Shown here one piece after another: positions 54,524 through 64,000 of a DNA stretch of 64,000 nt. The translations under genes and the position numbers were made by a program. The notes under the pieces are model-generated. The model did no database searches and was not told the DNA's origin. It saw only the letters and a list, made by a program, of their open reading frames with translations. The stretch covers positions 1 through 64,000 of the forward strand of contig NZ_JAUXUP010000002.1 of NCBI RefSeq assembly GCF_030680935.1. The letters run 5' to 3'. Position 1 is the stretch's first letter. The number at the start of each line of letters is the position of its first letter. The DNA comes from Polaromonas sp. (GTDB lineage Bacteria; Pseudomonadota; Gammaproteobacteria; Burkholderiales; Burkholderiaceae_C).

Positions 54524-56143
54524 TTACTCCCACTCAATCGTGGCTGGTGGTTTGCTGCTGACGTCGTAGGTGACGCGGTTGATGCCACGCACTTCATTGA
54601 TGATGCGGCTGGACACTTTTTTGAGCAGCGCATAGGGCAGCTCTGCCCAGTCTGCCGTCATGAAGTCGCTGGTTTGCACCGCACGCAGGGCCACGACGTA
54701 GTCGTAGGTGCGGCCATCACCCATGACGCCGACACTTTTCACCGGCAGAAACACAGTGAAGGCCTGGCTGGTCAGCTCGTACCAGCTCTTGCCGGTATCC
54801 AGGTCCTTGAAGTTGCGCAGTTCCTCGATGAAGATCGCATCGGCCTGGCGCAGCAGGTCGGCGTACTCTTTTTTGACTTCGCCGAGTATGCGCACGCCCA
54901 GGCCGGGGCCGGGAAACGGGTGGCGGTACACCATGTCATGCGGCAGGCCCAGGGCAACGCCAAGCTCGCGTACCTCGTCCTTGAACAGTTCGCGCAGCGG
55001 CTCCAGCAGTTTGAGGCCCAGTTGCTCGGGCAGGCCACCCACGTTGTGGTGGCTTTTGATGACCACAGCCTTCTTGCTTTTGGCGCCGCCGGACTCGATC
55101 ACGTCAGGGTAAATCGTGCCCTGGGCCAGCCACTTGGCGCCTTTGTGGCCGCCATCACCAGCCTTGAGGCGCGCGGCCTCGGCCTTGAACACTTCGACAA
55201 ACTCGCGGCCGATGATCTTGCGTTTGGCCTCAGGCTCGCTAACACCGGCGAGGTGACCCAGAAACTGATTGGCCGCATCAACCCGGATAACCTTCGCATG
55301 GAGCTTGCCGACAAACATGTCCATCACCATGTCGCCTTCGTTCAGACGCAGCAGGCCGTGGTCAACGAACACGCAGGTGAGCTGGTCCCCAATCGCGCGG
55401 TGGATCAGCGCCGCCGCGACCGATGAATCAACCCCGCCCGACAGGCCGAGGATGACTTCTTCATCACCCACTTGCTGGCGGATTTTCCCGACTGCTTCTT
55501 CAATGTAGTCGCCCATGATCCAGTCGGGCCGGGCGCCGCAAATGTCCAGAACAAAGCGGTTCAATATCGCCTGACCCTGGGTGGTGTGGGTGACCTCTGG
55601 GTGAAATTGCACAGCGTAAATTTTGCGCGCTTCATCGGCCATGCCGGCAATGGCGCAACTGCTGGTCGATGCCATCAGCTTGAAGCCTGGCGGCATCGCG
55701 GTGACGTTGTCGCCATGGCTCATCCAGACGTTCATCATGCCGTGACCATCGGCCGTGGTGAAGTCGGCGATTCCATCCAGCAGCGCAGTGTGGCCATGCG
55801 CGCGCAACTCGGCATGGCCGAATTCGCGCTTGTGGCCGCCTTCTACGGTGCCGCCCAGTGCCTCTGCAATGGCATACATGCCAAAGCAGATACCCAGCAA
55901 GGGGATGCCCAGTTCAAACACGGCTTTGGGGGCACGCAGGCTCTCGTCTTCCCACAGGCTGGCATGGCTGCCCGACAGAATCACGCCTTTGAGGTTTCCG
56001 TCTTTGGCGTAGTCACGCACCCAGTCGTCGGTCACATCGCAGGGGTGCACTTCGCAGAACACGTGGGCTTCACGGATGCGGCGGGCAATCAGCTGGGTGA
56101 CTTGCGAGCCGAAATCGAGGATGAGAATTTTTTGGTGCTGCAT
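54524..56143 (-). CDS. guaA: GMP synthase (glutamine-hydrolysing)
   Basis: A 539-aa enzyme that turns XMP into GMP. The class I amidotransferase domain has Cys in [13 protein letters not shown] and His/Glu in [10 protein letters not shown]; the ATP-pyrophosphatase loop is [16 protein letters not shown]; the dimerisation domain ends in [18 protein letters not shown]. The ATG at 56143 begins [14 protein letters not shown], the usual start. It follows guaB on the same strand, with a terminator between. Confidence 0.97.
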   Translation of the reverse strand: MQHQKILILDFGSQVTQLIARRIREAHVFCEVHPCDVTDDWVRDYAKDGNLKGVILSGSHASLWEDESLRAPKAVFELGIPLLGICFGMYAIAEALGGTVEGGHKREFGHAELRAHGHTALLDGIADFTTADGHGMMNVWMSHGDNVTAMPPGFKLMASTSSCAIAGMADEARKIYAVQFHPEVTHTTQGQAILNRFVLDICGARPDWIMGDYIEEAVGKIRQQVGDEEVILGLSGGVDSSVAAALIHRAIGDQLTCVFVDHGLLRLNEGDMVMDMFVGKLHAKVIRVDAANQFLGHLAGVSEPEAKRKIIGREFVEVFKAEAARLKAGDGGHKGAKWLAQGTIYPDVIESGGAKSKKAVVIKSHHNVGGLPEQLGLKLLEPLRELFKDEVRELGVALGLPHDMVYRHPFPGPGLGVRILGEVKKEYADLLRQADAIFIEELRNFKDLDTGKSWYELTSQAFTVFLPVKSVGVMGDGRTYDYVVALRAVQTSDFMTADWAELPYALLKKVSSRIINEVRGINRVTYDVSSKPPATIEWE

Positions 56144-56160
56144 GAGAGGCGTTTCAGGCA

Positions 56161-56190
56161 AAAAAAGAAAAAGGCGTCTCTCAAGACGCC
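56161..56190 (-). terminator. Terminator between guaB and guaA
   Basis: GGCGTCT / AGACGCC form a 7-bp stem with a 4-base loop, and on the minus strand a T-rich run (TTTTTCTTTTTT) follows. It lies between the guaB stop and the guaA start. Confidence 0.85.
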
Positions 56191-56208
56191 CTTGGCAAGC
56201 CAAAGCGG

Positions 56209-57678
56209 TCAGTCTGCCCGGTAGTTGGGCGCTTCCTTGGTGATCTGCACATCGTGCACATGGCTTTCGCGTATGCCGGCCGTGGTGATCTCGACAAACT
56301 CCGCTTTGTTGCGCATGTCTTCAATCGTGGCGCAGCCGCAGTAGCCCATGCTGGCCCGCAGACCGCCGGCCATCTGGTAAACGATGCCGACCATGGACCC
56401 TTTGTAGGGCACCCTGCCTTCAATGCCCTCGGGCACCAGCTTGTCTGCATTCGGGTTACCGGTGGTGGCCTCCTGAAAATAGCGGTCAGCGCTGCCTTGC
56501 TGCATCGCGCCTATGCTGCCCATGCCGCGGTAGCTTTTGTAGCTGCGGCCCTGGAACAAAATCACTTCACCCGGTGCTTCCTCGGTGCCGGCAAACATGC
56601 CGCCCATCATCACCGTGCCGGCGCCGGCGGCGATGGCCTTGGCGATGTCGCCGCTGTAACGAATGCCGCCGTCGGCAATCAGCGGAATGCCACTGCCACG
56701 CAACGCTGTAGCCACGTTGTCGATGGCCATGATCTGAGGCACACCCACGCCGGCGACGATGCGGGTGGTGCAGATGCTGCCCGGGCCGATACCGACCTTG
56801 ACCGCGTCGGCACCGGCCTCGGCCAGCGCCAGCGCAGCTGCGCCGGTGGCAATGTTGCCGCCAATCACATCGATCTGGGGATAGTTCTTTTTGACCCAGC
56901 GCACGCGCTCGATCACGCCGTGGCTGTGGCCATGGGCGGTGTCCACCACGATGGCATCCACACCGGCCCTGACCAGTGCCTCCACCCGCTCCTCGGTGCC
57001 CTCGCCCACACCGACGGCCGCGCCCACACGCAGGCGGCCCGAGGCGTCGCGCGCGGCATTGGGGAAGTTGGTCTGTTTGGTGATGTCCTTGACGGTGATC
57101 AGGCCCTTGAGCTCAAAATCGTCGTTGACCACCAGCACGCGCTCCAGCTTGTGCTTGTTCAGCAAGGCCTTGGCTTCGGCAGCCGAAGTGCCTTCCTTGA
57201 CGGTGATGAGCCGTTCACGCGGCGTCATGATCTGGTGCGCCTTGACGTCGTAGCGGGTCTCAAAACGAAGATCGCGGCTGGTCACGATACCCACCACCTT
57301 GCCGCCGTCGCACACCGGAAAACCGGATATGCCCAGCTGCTCGGAGAGCTCCAGCACCTGCAGCACCGTGTGCTCGGGCGTGATCACCACCGGATCACGC
57401 ACCACACCGGACTCATAACGCTTGACCTTGGCCACATGGGCGGCCTGCTGCTGCGGCGTGAGGTTCTTGTGAACAATGCCTATGCCACCTTCCTGAGCAA
57501 TGGCAATGGCCAGCCGCGCTTCGGTGACCGTGTCCATGGCGGCCGACACCAAGGGCAAATTCAGGCGGATGTTTCTTGAGAACTGGGTGGAAAGCGAGGT
57601 GTCCTTGGGCAGGACCTGGGAGAACGCTGGCACCAACAATACGTCGTCGAAGGTGAGCGCTTTGCCGAGTAGGCGCAT
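56209..57678 (-). CDS. guaB: IMP dehydrogenase
   Basis: A 489-aa enzyme that oxidises IMP to XMP with NAD+. The catalytic Cys loop is [17 protein letters not shown], two CBS domains (about 90-205) interrupt the barrel, and the flap and finger region is [14 protein letters not shown]. Length is normal. It is divergent from a DUF4124 gene. Confidence 0.97.
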   Translation of the reverse strand: MRLLGKALTFDDVLLVPAFSQVLPKDTSLSTQFSRNIRLNLPLVSAAMDTVTEARLAIAIAQEGGIGIVHKNLTPQQQAAHVAKVKRYESGVVRDPVVITPEHTVLQVLELSEQLGISGFPVCDGGKVVGIVTSRDLRFETRYDVKAHQIMTPRERLITVKEGTSAAEAKALLNKHKLERVLVVNDDFELKGLITVKDITKQTNFPNAARDASGRLRVGAAVGVGEGTEERVEALVRAGVDAIVVDTAHGHSHGVIERVRWVKKNYPQIDVIGGNIATGAAALALAEAGADAVKVGIGPGSICTTRIVAGVGVPQIMAIDNVATALRGSGIPLIADGGIRYSGDIAKAIAAGAGTVMMGGMFAGTEEAPGEVILFQGRSYKSYRGMGSIGAMQQGSADRYFQEATTGNPNADKLVPEGIEGRVPYKGSMVGIVYQMAGGLRASMGYCGCATIEDMRNKAEFVEITTAGIRESHVHDVQITKEAPNYRAD

Positions 57679-57823
57679 AGGGATAGCTCCAAAAACACGA
57701 TTGTACCCGCGCCGCTCGGTACAAACCCTTGCGCCGGCCTGCGTGCTGCCGCGTTACAAAATAGCCGACGGGACCATGTGCCGGACATGATCTTCACCGG
57801 CACAGACCGCTACACTTCAATCC

Positions 57824-58381
57824 ATGGACTTGACCCTCACCCCCAAATCGCTGTTGCTCTTGCTTGCGGCCTGGACTTTGTCCCTGTCAGCAGCGGCGCA
57901 GTGGCAGTGGATAGACAAGGACGGACGCAAGGTTTTCAGTGATCGCCCGCCGGCTGCCGATATCAAGGAAAAAGACATCCTGAAGCAGCCCGGCGGCAAG
58001 GGCCGTGCGGCTGTCGTGGTGGTACCGGCAGAAGCCAACGAGGCGGGCGCAGCAACCAGTGCGGCGGCCAGCGCTGCGACAGCGGCTACAGCGGCGGCAA
58101 AAGCCAATGCGCCCAAGCTGTCCGGCAAAGATGCCGAACTGCAAGCAAAAAAGAAAAAACTGGAACAGGAAGAAGCCGACCAAAAGAAGGCTGAAGCGGA
58201 AAAAGTGTCCTCCATCAAGGCAGAGAATTGCGAGCGAGCCAAAAAGGGCCTGGCATCCTTTCAATCAGGCGTGCGGGTTTCAACGGTGAATGCCAAAGGC
58301 GAGCGCGAGATCATGGACGACAACACCCGCGCGGCTGAAAGCAAACGCCTGCAGGCCATTATTGACAGCGAATGCAAATAG
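57824..58381 (+). CDS. DUF4124 domain-containing protein
   Basis: A 185-aa exported protein. The signal peptide (LLLLLAAWTLSLSAAAQ) leads to the DUF4124 core (QWQWIDKDGRKVFSDRPPAA), which is followed by an Ala/Lys-rich coiled coil (about 80-135) and a C-terminal helical region with two cysteines. Such proteins are common in Burkholderiales cell envelopes; their role is unknown. Confidence 0.88.
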   Translation: MDLTLTPKSLLLLLAAWTLSLSAAAQWQWIDKDGRKVFSDRPPAADIKEKDILKQPGGKGRAAVVVVPAEANEAGAATSAAASAATAATAAAKANAPKLSGKDAELQAKKKKLEQEEADQKKAEAEKVSSIKAENCERAKKGLASFQSGVRVSTVNAKGEREIMDDNTRAAESKRLQAIIDSECK

Positions 58382-58435
58382 CTTGACGCGCAGGAGCCCG
58401 TGCGCGGCAGGATTCGCCCAGCGCCCGTGACAGCG

Positions 58436-58765
58436 TCAGTACCCGGCCTTGGCCCCCGCCCTTTTTTTGGCAAACAAACCGGACTTTTTGACACCCTGGG
58501 TGTTGAAGCGCTCGCGCCGCGCCACCTTGGGGTCCACCCGCAGCGGCCGGTAGATCTCCACACGATCCTGGTCACTGAGCACCTGCCCCAACCCGGCTTT
58601 TTTCCCCCATACCCCCAGCGCCAGACGCCTTGCGGCGAGTTCAGGAAATTCCGCCATCACCCCACTGGCGGCCAGCGCCTGCCCAGCGGTGCTGCCGGAT
58701 GGCAGCTCCAGGGACCATTCGCGCACCTGCCGGGGTGCCGGTGAATAAGCCAGTGTGATCTTCAT
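58436..58765 (-). CDS. rnfH: RnfH family ubiquitin-like protein
   Basis: A 109-aa small ubiquitin-like protein (MKITLAYSPAPRQVREWSLE at the N-terminus, DQDRVEIYRPLRVDPKVARR near the end). RnfH commonly follows ratA and smpB, as here. The frame is open much further upstream, but that part is antisense to ratA, so the ATG at 58765 is used. Confidence 0.9.
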   Translation of the reverse strand: MKITLAYSPAPRQVREWSLELPSGSTAGQALAASGVMAEFPELAARRLALGVWGKKAGLGQVLSDQDRVEIYRPLRVDPKVARRERFNTQGVKKSGLFAKKRAGAKAGY

Positions 58766-58778
58766 TCGCCCGCCCGCA

Positions 58779-59231
58779 TCAGGCCTCGGCTTCGCCATAC
58801 ACCTGGGCCGCGCGTTTGACAAAAGCATCCACCAGGCTTCCCGCGATCTTGTCAAACACCGGGCCGACCAAAGCCGCCAGGGCGGGGTTGTCAAAGTCAT
58901 AACGCAAGGTGAAATTGACCTTGCAGGCGCGCTGGCTGCCATCGCCCAGCGGGGTGAAGTCCCAGTGACCGTCCAGCTTCGAGAAAGGCCCATCGACCAG
59001 TTTGAGGGAGACCTTGCGGTCCTTGACGTGGGTGTTGCGGGTGGTAAAACTCTGGCCGATGCCTGCAAACGCGATGCCGACCTTGGCCGTCATGCCCTGG
59101 GCGTCTTCAGAGCTGACTTCAGCATGATCGCACCAGGGTAAAAATTGCGGGTAACTGGCTACGTCGGTGACCAGGGCAAACATTTCGGCGGCGCTGTACC
59201 AGATGAGAACGGACTTGTGAACGGTTTTCAT
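58779..59231 (-). CDS. ratA: RatA/Coq10-type START domain protein
   Basis: A 150-aa START-fold protein of the ribosome-association toxin A / COQ10 group. [20 protein letters not shown] and [13 protein letters not shown] mark the family. Members bind ubiquinone and aid respiration, and E. coli RatA was reported to inhibit ribosome association. It is upstream of rnfH and divergent from smpB, the usual arrangement. Confidence 0.92.
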   Translation of the reverse strand: MKTVHKSVLIWYSAAEMFALVTDVASYPQFLPWCDHAEVSSEDAQGMTAKVGIAFAGIGQSFTTRNTHVKDRKVSLKLVDGPFSKLDGHWDFTPLGDGSQRACKVNFTLRYDFDNPALAALVGPVFDKIAGSLVDAFVKRAAQVYGEAEA

Positions 59232-59287
59232 ACAATCATGGGCTGCGCCCGATTGTATTAGCCGGCGCCGCCCCTACCTTTTCCTAC

Positions 59288-59842
59288 ATGGCCACCAAAG
59301 AAGCATCCTCCAAAAAACCGGCCGCAGCCTCTTCCGGAAAACCAACTGGCAAGCCCGCTGCCAATCTCACGCCCAAGGCCGCCGCTGCGGCGGTGCGGAT
59401 TGCAGACAACAAAAAGGCCACTTTCAATTACCACATTGAAGAGCGTTTTGAGGCCGGCATGGTGCTGGAAGGCTGGGAGGTGAAGTCGCTGCGCGAGGGC
59501 AAGGTGCAGTTGACCGACGGTTATGTGGTGATCCGCAATGGCGAACTTTTCATCATCGGCTGCCAGATCAATCCACTGGGTACCGCCTCGACCCACATCC
59601 GGCCGGACTCGGTGCGCACCAAAAAGCTGCTGATGCACAAGGAAGAGATCCGGCGGCTGATTGGCAAGATCGAGCAAAAAGGCTACACGCTGGTGCCACT
59701 GAACCTGCACTGGAAAGCCGGCAAGGTCAAATGCGAAGTGGGTCTGGCCAAGGGTAAGGGGGAACACGACAAGCGCGACACCATCAAGGACCGCGAAGGC
59801 AAGCGCGAGGTGGAGCGGGCCATGAAGTCCCGCAGCCGCTGA
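59288..59842 (+). CDS. smpB: SsrA-binding protein SmpB
   Basis: A 184-aa tmRNA partner needed for rescue of stalled ribosomes. The OB-fold core is [20 protein letters not shown] and the conserved C-terminal tail is [19 protein letters not shown]. It has about 35 extra low-complexity Lys/Ala/Pro residues at the N-terminus compared with most SmpB, which start near [11 protein letters not shown]; an internal start cannot be excluded. It is divergent from ratA. Confidence 0.95.
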   Translation: MATKEASSKKPAAASSGKPTGKPAANLTPKAAAAAVRIADNKKATFNYHIEERFEAGMVLEGWEVKSLREGKVQLTDGYVVIRNGELFIIGCQINPLGTASTHIRPDSVRTKKLLMHKEEIRRLIGKIEQKGYTLVPLNLHWKAGKVKCEVGLAKGKGEHDKRDTIKDREGKREVERAMKSRSR

Positions 59843-59851
59843 GCTGCAGGC

Positions 59852-60994
59852 TCAGGTCAGGGCGCGCAGTGGATGCGCATCGGCTGCCCAGGGGCTGGCA
59901 AAAAAGGCCTGCACCATCTGCGGCTTGACGTCTTCAATGCGCGCCGGGCTCCACTTGGGCGCATAGTCCTTGTCCACCGCCAGTGCACGTATGCCCTCCA
60001 CCGTTTCGCTGGCCGCACCCGGCTTGAGGTAAAAGCAGTGGTGCACCATGTCGCGCTCCATGCGCAGGTCGTCCGCCAGGCTCATGGTTCTGGCGCGGCG
60101 AATCTGCTCCAGGGTCACATGCAGCATCAGTGGCGAGCGTTTGCGCAGCACGGCAGCGGTCTTTTGCGCCCACTCGTTGTCTGTGGTGGCCTCCAGCGCA
60201 TCGACCATGTGTTTCACCCGTGCCAGTGAAAAGAAGGCATCCAATTGGCCTGTAGCCCTTTCCGGAATTGCGTGGTCAGCTATTAAATTGGTAGCGACCC
60301 ATTGCGCAGCATCAGCGCCGCTGGCAAAAGACTGATCCCCCAACTGCTGCCACAGCGAAGGCAGGCTGGCAGCCGGTCGCAGTACATCGGCCAGGCCGTA
60401 CGCCAGCGCCTCTTCACCGCTGATCACCACGCCGGTCAGCGCCAGGTACTCACCCACGCTGCCCGGGCAGCGGCTCAGGAAGTGGCCGCCACCGACATCT
60501 GGAAACAGGCCGATGTTGGTTTCTGGCATGGCCAGCTTGCTGTGTTCGGTCACGATACGCACCCGGGCACCTTGCGACAGGCCCATGCCACCGCCCATGA
60601 CGACGCCGTCCATGAAGGCGATGTAGGGCTTGGGGTAGTTGTGGATCAGGTGATTGAGGCTGTATTCCTCGGTAAAAAATGCGTCCAGGTCCGCGTCCCC
60701 CGCCAACGCGGCCTGGTGGAAGAAGCGGATATCTCCCCCTGCGCAAAATCCGCCGAACAGGCTCTCTGGCGTGCCGGGTCGGCCCACCTTGTTGGTCCCG
60801 CGTATGGCTACCGCCAACACCGCCGGGTCACCCTGCCAGGCCGTCAGCGCAGCGCTCAGGTCCCGCACCATCTGCAGCGACAGGGCGTTGAGCGCTTTGG
60901 GCCGGTTCAGGGTGATGAAGCCCACCCGCCCGCGCACCTCGGTCAGGACATCGCTGTGGCTGGCGCCGGAATTTGAATCGGTAATAGCGTTCAT
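59852..60994 (-). CDS. Enoyl-CoA hydratase family, 3-hydroxyisobutyryl-CoA hydrolase-like
   Basis: A 380-aa crotonase-fold protein of the longer HIBCH type. FCAGGDIRFFHQAAL and DGVVMGGGMGLSQGARVRI form the oxyanion hole, and MPETNIGLFPDVGGGHFLSR has the Glu and Asp of hydrolases. It would release 3-hydroxyisobutyrate in valine breakdown. A 56-bp repeat copy encodes ATNLIADHAIPERATGQLD in a variable helical region. Its ATG overlaps the stop of the EamA gene (ATGA). Confidence 0.9.
   Translation of the reverse strand: MNAITDSNSGASHSDVLTEVRGRVGFITLNRPKALNALSLQMVRDLSAALTAWQGDPAVLAVAIRGTNKVGRPGTPESLFGGFCAGGDIRFFHQAALAGDADLDAFFTEEYSLNHLIHNYPKPYIAFMDGVVMGGGMGLSQGARVRIVTEHSKLAMPETNIGLFPDVGGGHFLSRCPGSVGEYLALTGVVISGEEALAYGLADVLRPAASLPSLWQQLGDQSFASGADAAQWVATNLIADHAIPERATGQLDAFFSLARVKHMVDALEATTDNEWAQKTAAVLRKRSPLMLHVTLEQIRRARTMSLADDLRMERDMVHHCFYLKPGAASETVEGIRALAVDKDYAPKWSPARIEDVKPQMVQAFFASPWAADAHPLRALT
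60241..60295 (-). repeat. 56-bp dispersed repeat, copy 13 (inside the HIBCH-like gene, in frame)
   Basis: On the minus strand: GCTACCAATTTAATAGCTG, ACCACGCA, GGAAAGGGCTACAGG, CCAATTGG. Phase matches the other sense copies. Confidence 0.8.
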
Positions 60995-61869
60995 GCGCGT
61001 TGTCTCCATCCCAGCAGTTCATTGGCGACCAGCGCGCCTATCACCAGCGTGCCGCCGGTCAGCACACTGGCAGCGGGCACCTCCCCCGCCCCTACCCAGG
61101 CCAGCAGAATGCCAAAAATAATCTCGAGCAGCGCCAGCAGCGATATTTCCGGCGCTTTCAGCACACGCGCACAGATCACCGACAGCACACAGGGGATGGC
61201 CAGCTGCACCAGACCGAGCAAGGCCAGTAAACCAAGGTCATGCGCCGTCGCTGCGAATGGAAAAGCCAGCGGCAGCGTCGTCAAGGCAGAAATAAAGGCG
61301 CCGACCAGCACGGCGGGTACGAGGTCTATTTTTTCACCGTGCGCCTGACTGCGCTGAACCACCGTCCAGTTGACGGCTGCGGCCAGTGGCACCAGAAACG
61401 CCACCAACGTACCTGCCAGCTGGCCCGCTCCGGCGCCCACCTGGCTGCCATGCATCCAGACGATGCCCGCACCAGCCACCGCAATCGCGACCCAGGTACG
61501 TACGGGAATGCGATGCCCGATAAATACCCGCGCCAGCAAGGCAGTGATGAAAGGCCCGGCCGCCATGGTGACCAGCACGTTGGCCACGCTGGTCATAGTC
61601 ATGGCCACCATGAACGCGGTGAACATGATGCTCCAGCAGACGCCGGAGATCCACAGGTAGCGGCCGGCATGGCGAATCTTCGTGAACACGACACGCCCCT
61701 GGAACAGCGGAAGGATCACCAGCAGCGACAGCAAGGTGAAAAAACTGCGCCAGAAAGTGACCTCGAAGCTCCTTGCCGACTCAAGATGGCGCGTCACCAC
61801 GCCCGCGATGGACCACATCAGCGTGATCGCGATCATCAGCAAAACGGCTTTGGAGTGTGTGAGTTTCAT
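60991..61869 (-). CDS. EamA-family (DMT) transporter
   Basis: A 292-aa inner-membrane transporter with about ten hydrophobic helices in two EamA repeats (VLLMIAITLMWSIAGVVTRH first, PEISLLALLEIIFGILLAWV in the second). The substrate is unknown. It is translationally coupled to the HIBCH-like gene, an odd but close pairing. Confidence 0.9.
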   Translation of the reverse strand: MKLTHSKAVLLMIAITLMWSIAGVVTRHLESARSFEVTFWRSFFTLLSLLVILPLFQGRVVFTKIRHAGRYLWISGVCWSIMFTAFMVAMTMTSVANVLVTMAAGPFITALLARVFIGHRIPVRTWVAIAVAGAGIVWMHGSQVGAGAGQLAGTLVAFLVPLAAAVNWTVVQRSQAHGEKIDLVPAVLVGAFISALTTLPLAFPFAATAHDLGLLALLGLVQLAIPCVLSVICARVLKAPEISLLALLEIIFGILLAWVGAGEVPAASVLTGGTLVIGALVANELLGWRQRA

Positions 61870-61918
61870 GAAGGAAATGTCAGGTTCAAGCGTTCAAGCC
61901 TGTCACCGCCCTCCCCGA

Positions 61919-62022
61919 CTTCATTCCAGCAGGGGCCGCGGGACTGGCTTTGCCAGACCGCAGGCGCAGCGGCCCCCTAGTGGGGCGGGGAGCTACACGC
62001 AGTGAGTGACCGTGGGGGCCAA
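61919..62022 (-). repeat. Intergenic GC-rich repeat, second copy
   Basis: The minus strand reads GGCCCCCACGGTCACTCACT, then GTGTAGCTCCCCGCCCCACT and AGGGGGCCGCTGCG. It is a longer relative of 6968-7045 in inverted orientation and separates typA from the EamA gene. Confidence 0.6.
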
Positions 62023-63846
<1,824 letters not shown>

Positions 63847-63879
63847 GGTTCGCTTTCTAAAAACTTCAAATCGGTGGTA

Positions 63880-64000
63880 CTAAGCCATAGCGGCGCTGGC
63901 CGCTGGGCTGGAGGAAACAGGTGAAACAGGACGGCGGGCGGCCAGCATGTCCTGAATTTCAATCGGGCTGAGCAGGCGGCCCGGAATCAGTTCGTCAGCG
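63880..64000 (-). CDS. C-terminal fragment of a gene cut by the window edge
   Basis: Forty codons are visible, starting ADELIPGRLLSPIEIQDMLA and ending in an Ala/Ser/Pro-rich tail with TAG at 63880. It ends 33 bases before typA. In related bacteria truB often precedes typA, and this C-terminus could be TruB, but the visible part has no decisive motif. Confidence 0.5.
   Translation of the reverse strand, partial: ADELIPGRLLSPIEIQDMLAARRPVSPVSSSPAASAAMA

Noticed and set aside
58766..59068. N-terminal extension of the rnfH frame to 210 aa
   Set aside because: The extra part is in another frame of ratA on the same strand and contains no RnfH sequence.

Overview
The window looks like chromosomal DNA of a Burkholderiales bacterium, most likely a Comamonadaceae of the Polaromonas/Rhodoferax type. 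This is inferred from the high G+C content, the gene families and neighbourhoods (box benzoyl-CoA pathway, Liv-type ABC uptake, TctC binding protein, smpB/ratA/rnfH and guaBA blocks, typA) and several short dispersed repeats. No plasmid, phage or CRISPR signal is visible. The only insertion sequence is an ISL3-type element at the left edge, which has cut off the 3' end of a FimV-like gene.

Layout. 1-2515: the IS and the truncated FimV-like gene. 2730-8344: an acyl-CoA block (3-hydroxyacyl-CoA dehydrogenase, enoyl-CoA hydratase, Crp-type regulator, aminoglycoside-phosphotransferase-fold kinase, ACAD10/11-type dehydrogenase) that fits 4-hydroxy-acid breakdown. 9296-9522: tRNA-Pro and tRNA-Arg. 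9590-21508: aerobic benzoate catabolism through CoA thioesters (boxB, boxC, boxR, a flavodoxin-like gene, benzoate-CoA ligase) with a Liv-type ABC transporter and a LysE-type exporter; no boxA is present. 21633-35298: a large PAS histidine kinase, an IclR-type regulator divergent from pobA, an XRE/DUF2975 pair, a CoA transferase, a hybrid kinase, an amidase and a LuxR-type regulator. 35441-36121: a gene annotated naively as an SDR that carries the full halohydrin dehalogenase signature. 36361-43208: YgiQ, a TctC protein, and a MarR / DUF2783 / FAD-monooxygenase / crotonase block with twin palindromic operators. 43219-51178: small membrane proteins, catalase HPII, a penicillin-acylase-family enzyme, an aldehyde dehydrogenase and a small hypothetical protein. 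51192-64000: LD-carboxypeptidase, a TadA-haloalkane dehalogenase fusion, a PaiB-like protein, guaA, guaB, DUF4124, rnfH, ratA, smpB, a 3-hydroxyisobutyryl-CoA-hydrolase-like gene, an EamA transporter, typA and a partial gene.

The genes together suggest a versatile degrader of aromatic and organic acids: import, CoA activation, ring epoxidation and cleavage, 4-hydroxybenzoate hydroxylation and beta-oxidation-type steps, plus two dehalogenase-fold genes (haloalkane and halohydrin) that could act on haloaliphatics.

The most unusual structure is a dispersed repeat of about 56 bp, found in 13 copies by eye. Five copies lie between genes, two supply the stop codon of a gene, and six sit inside unrelated genes. 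Five of those six are read on the same strand and in the same phase, so that a recognisably related peptide appears in BoxC, LivG, a penicillin acylase, LD-carboxypeptidase and a crotonase. This resembles protein-coding palindromic elements described in Rickettsia but is a different sequence.
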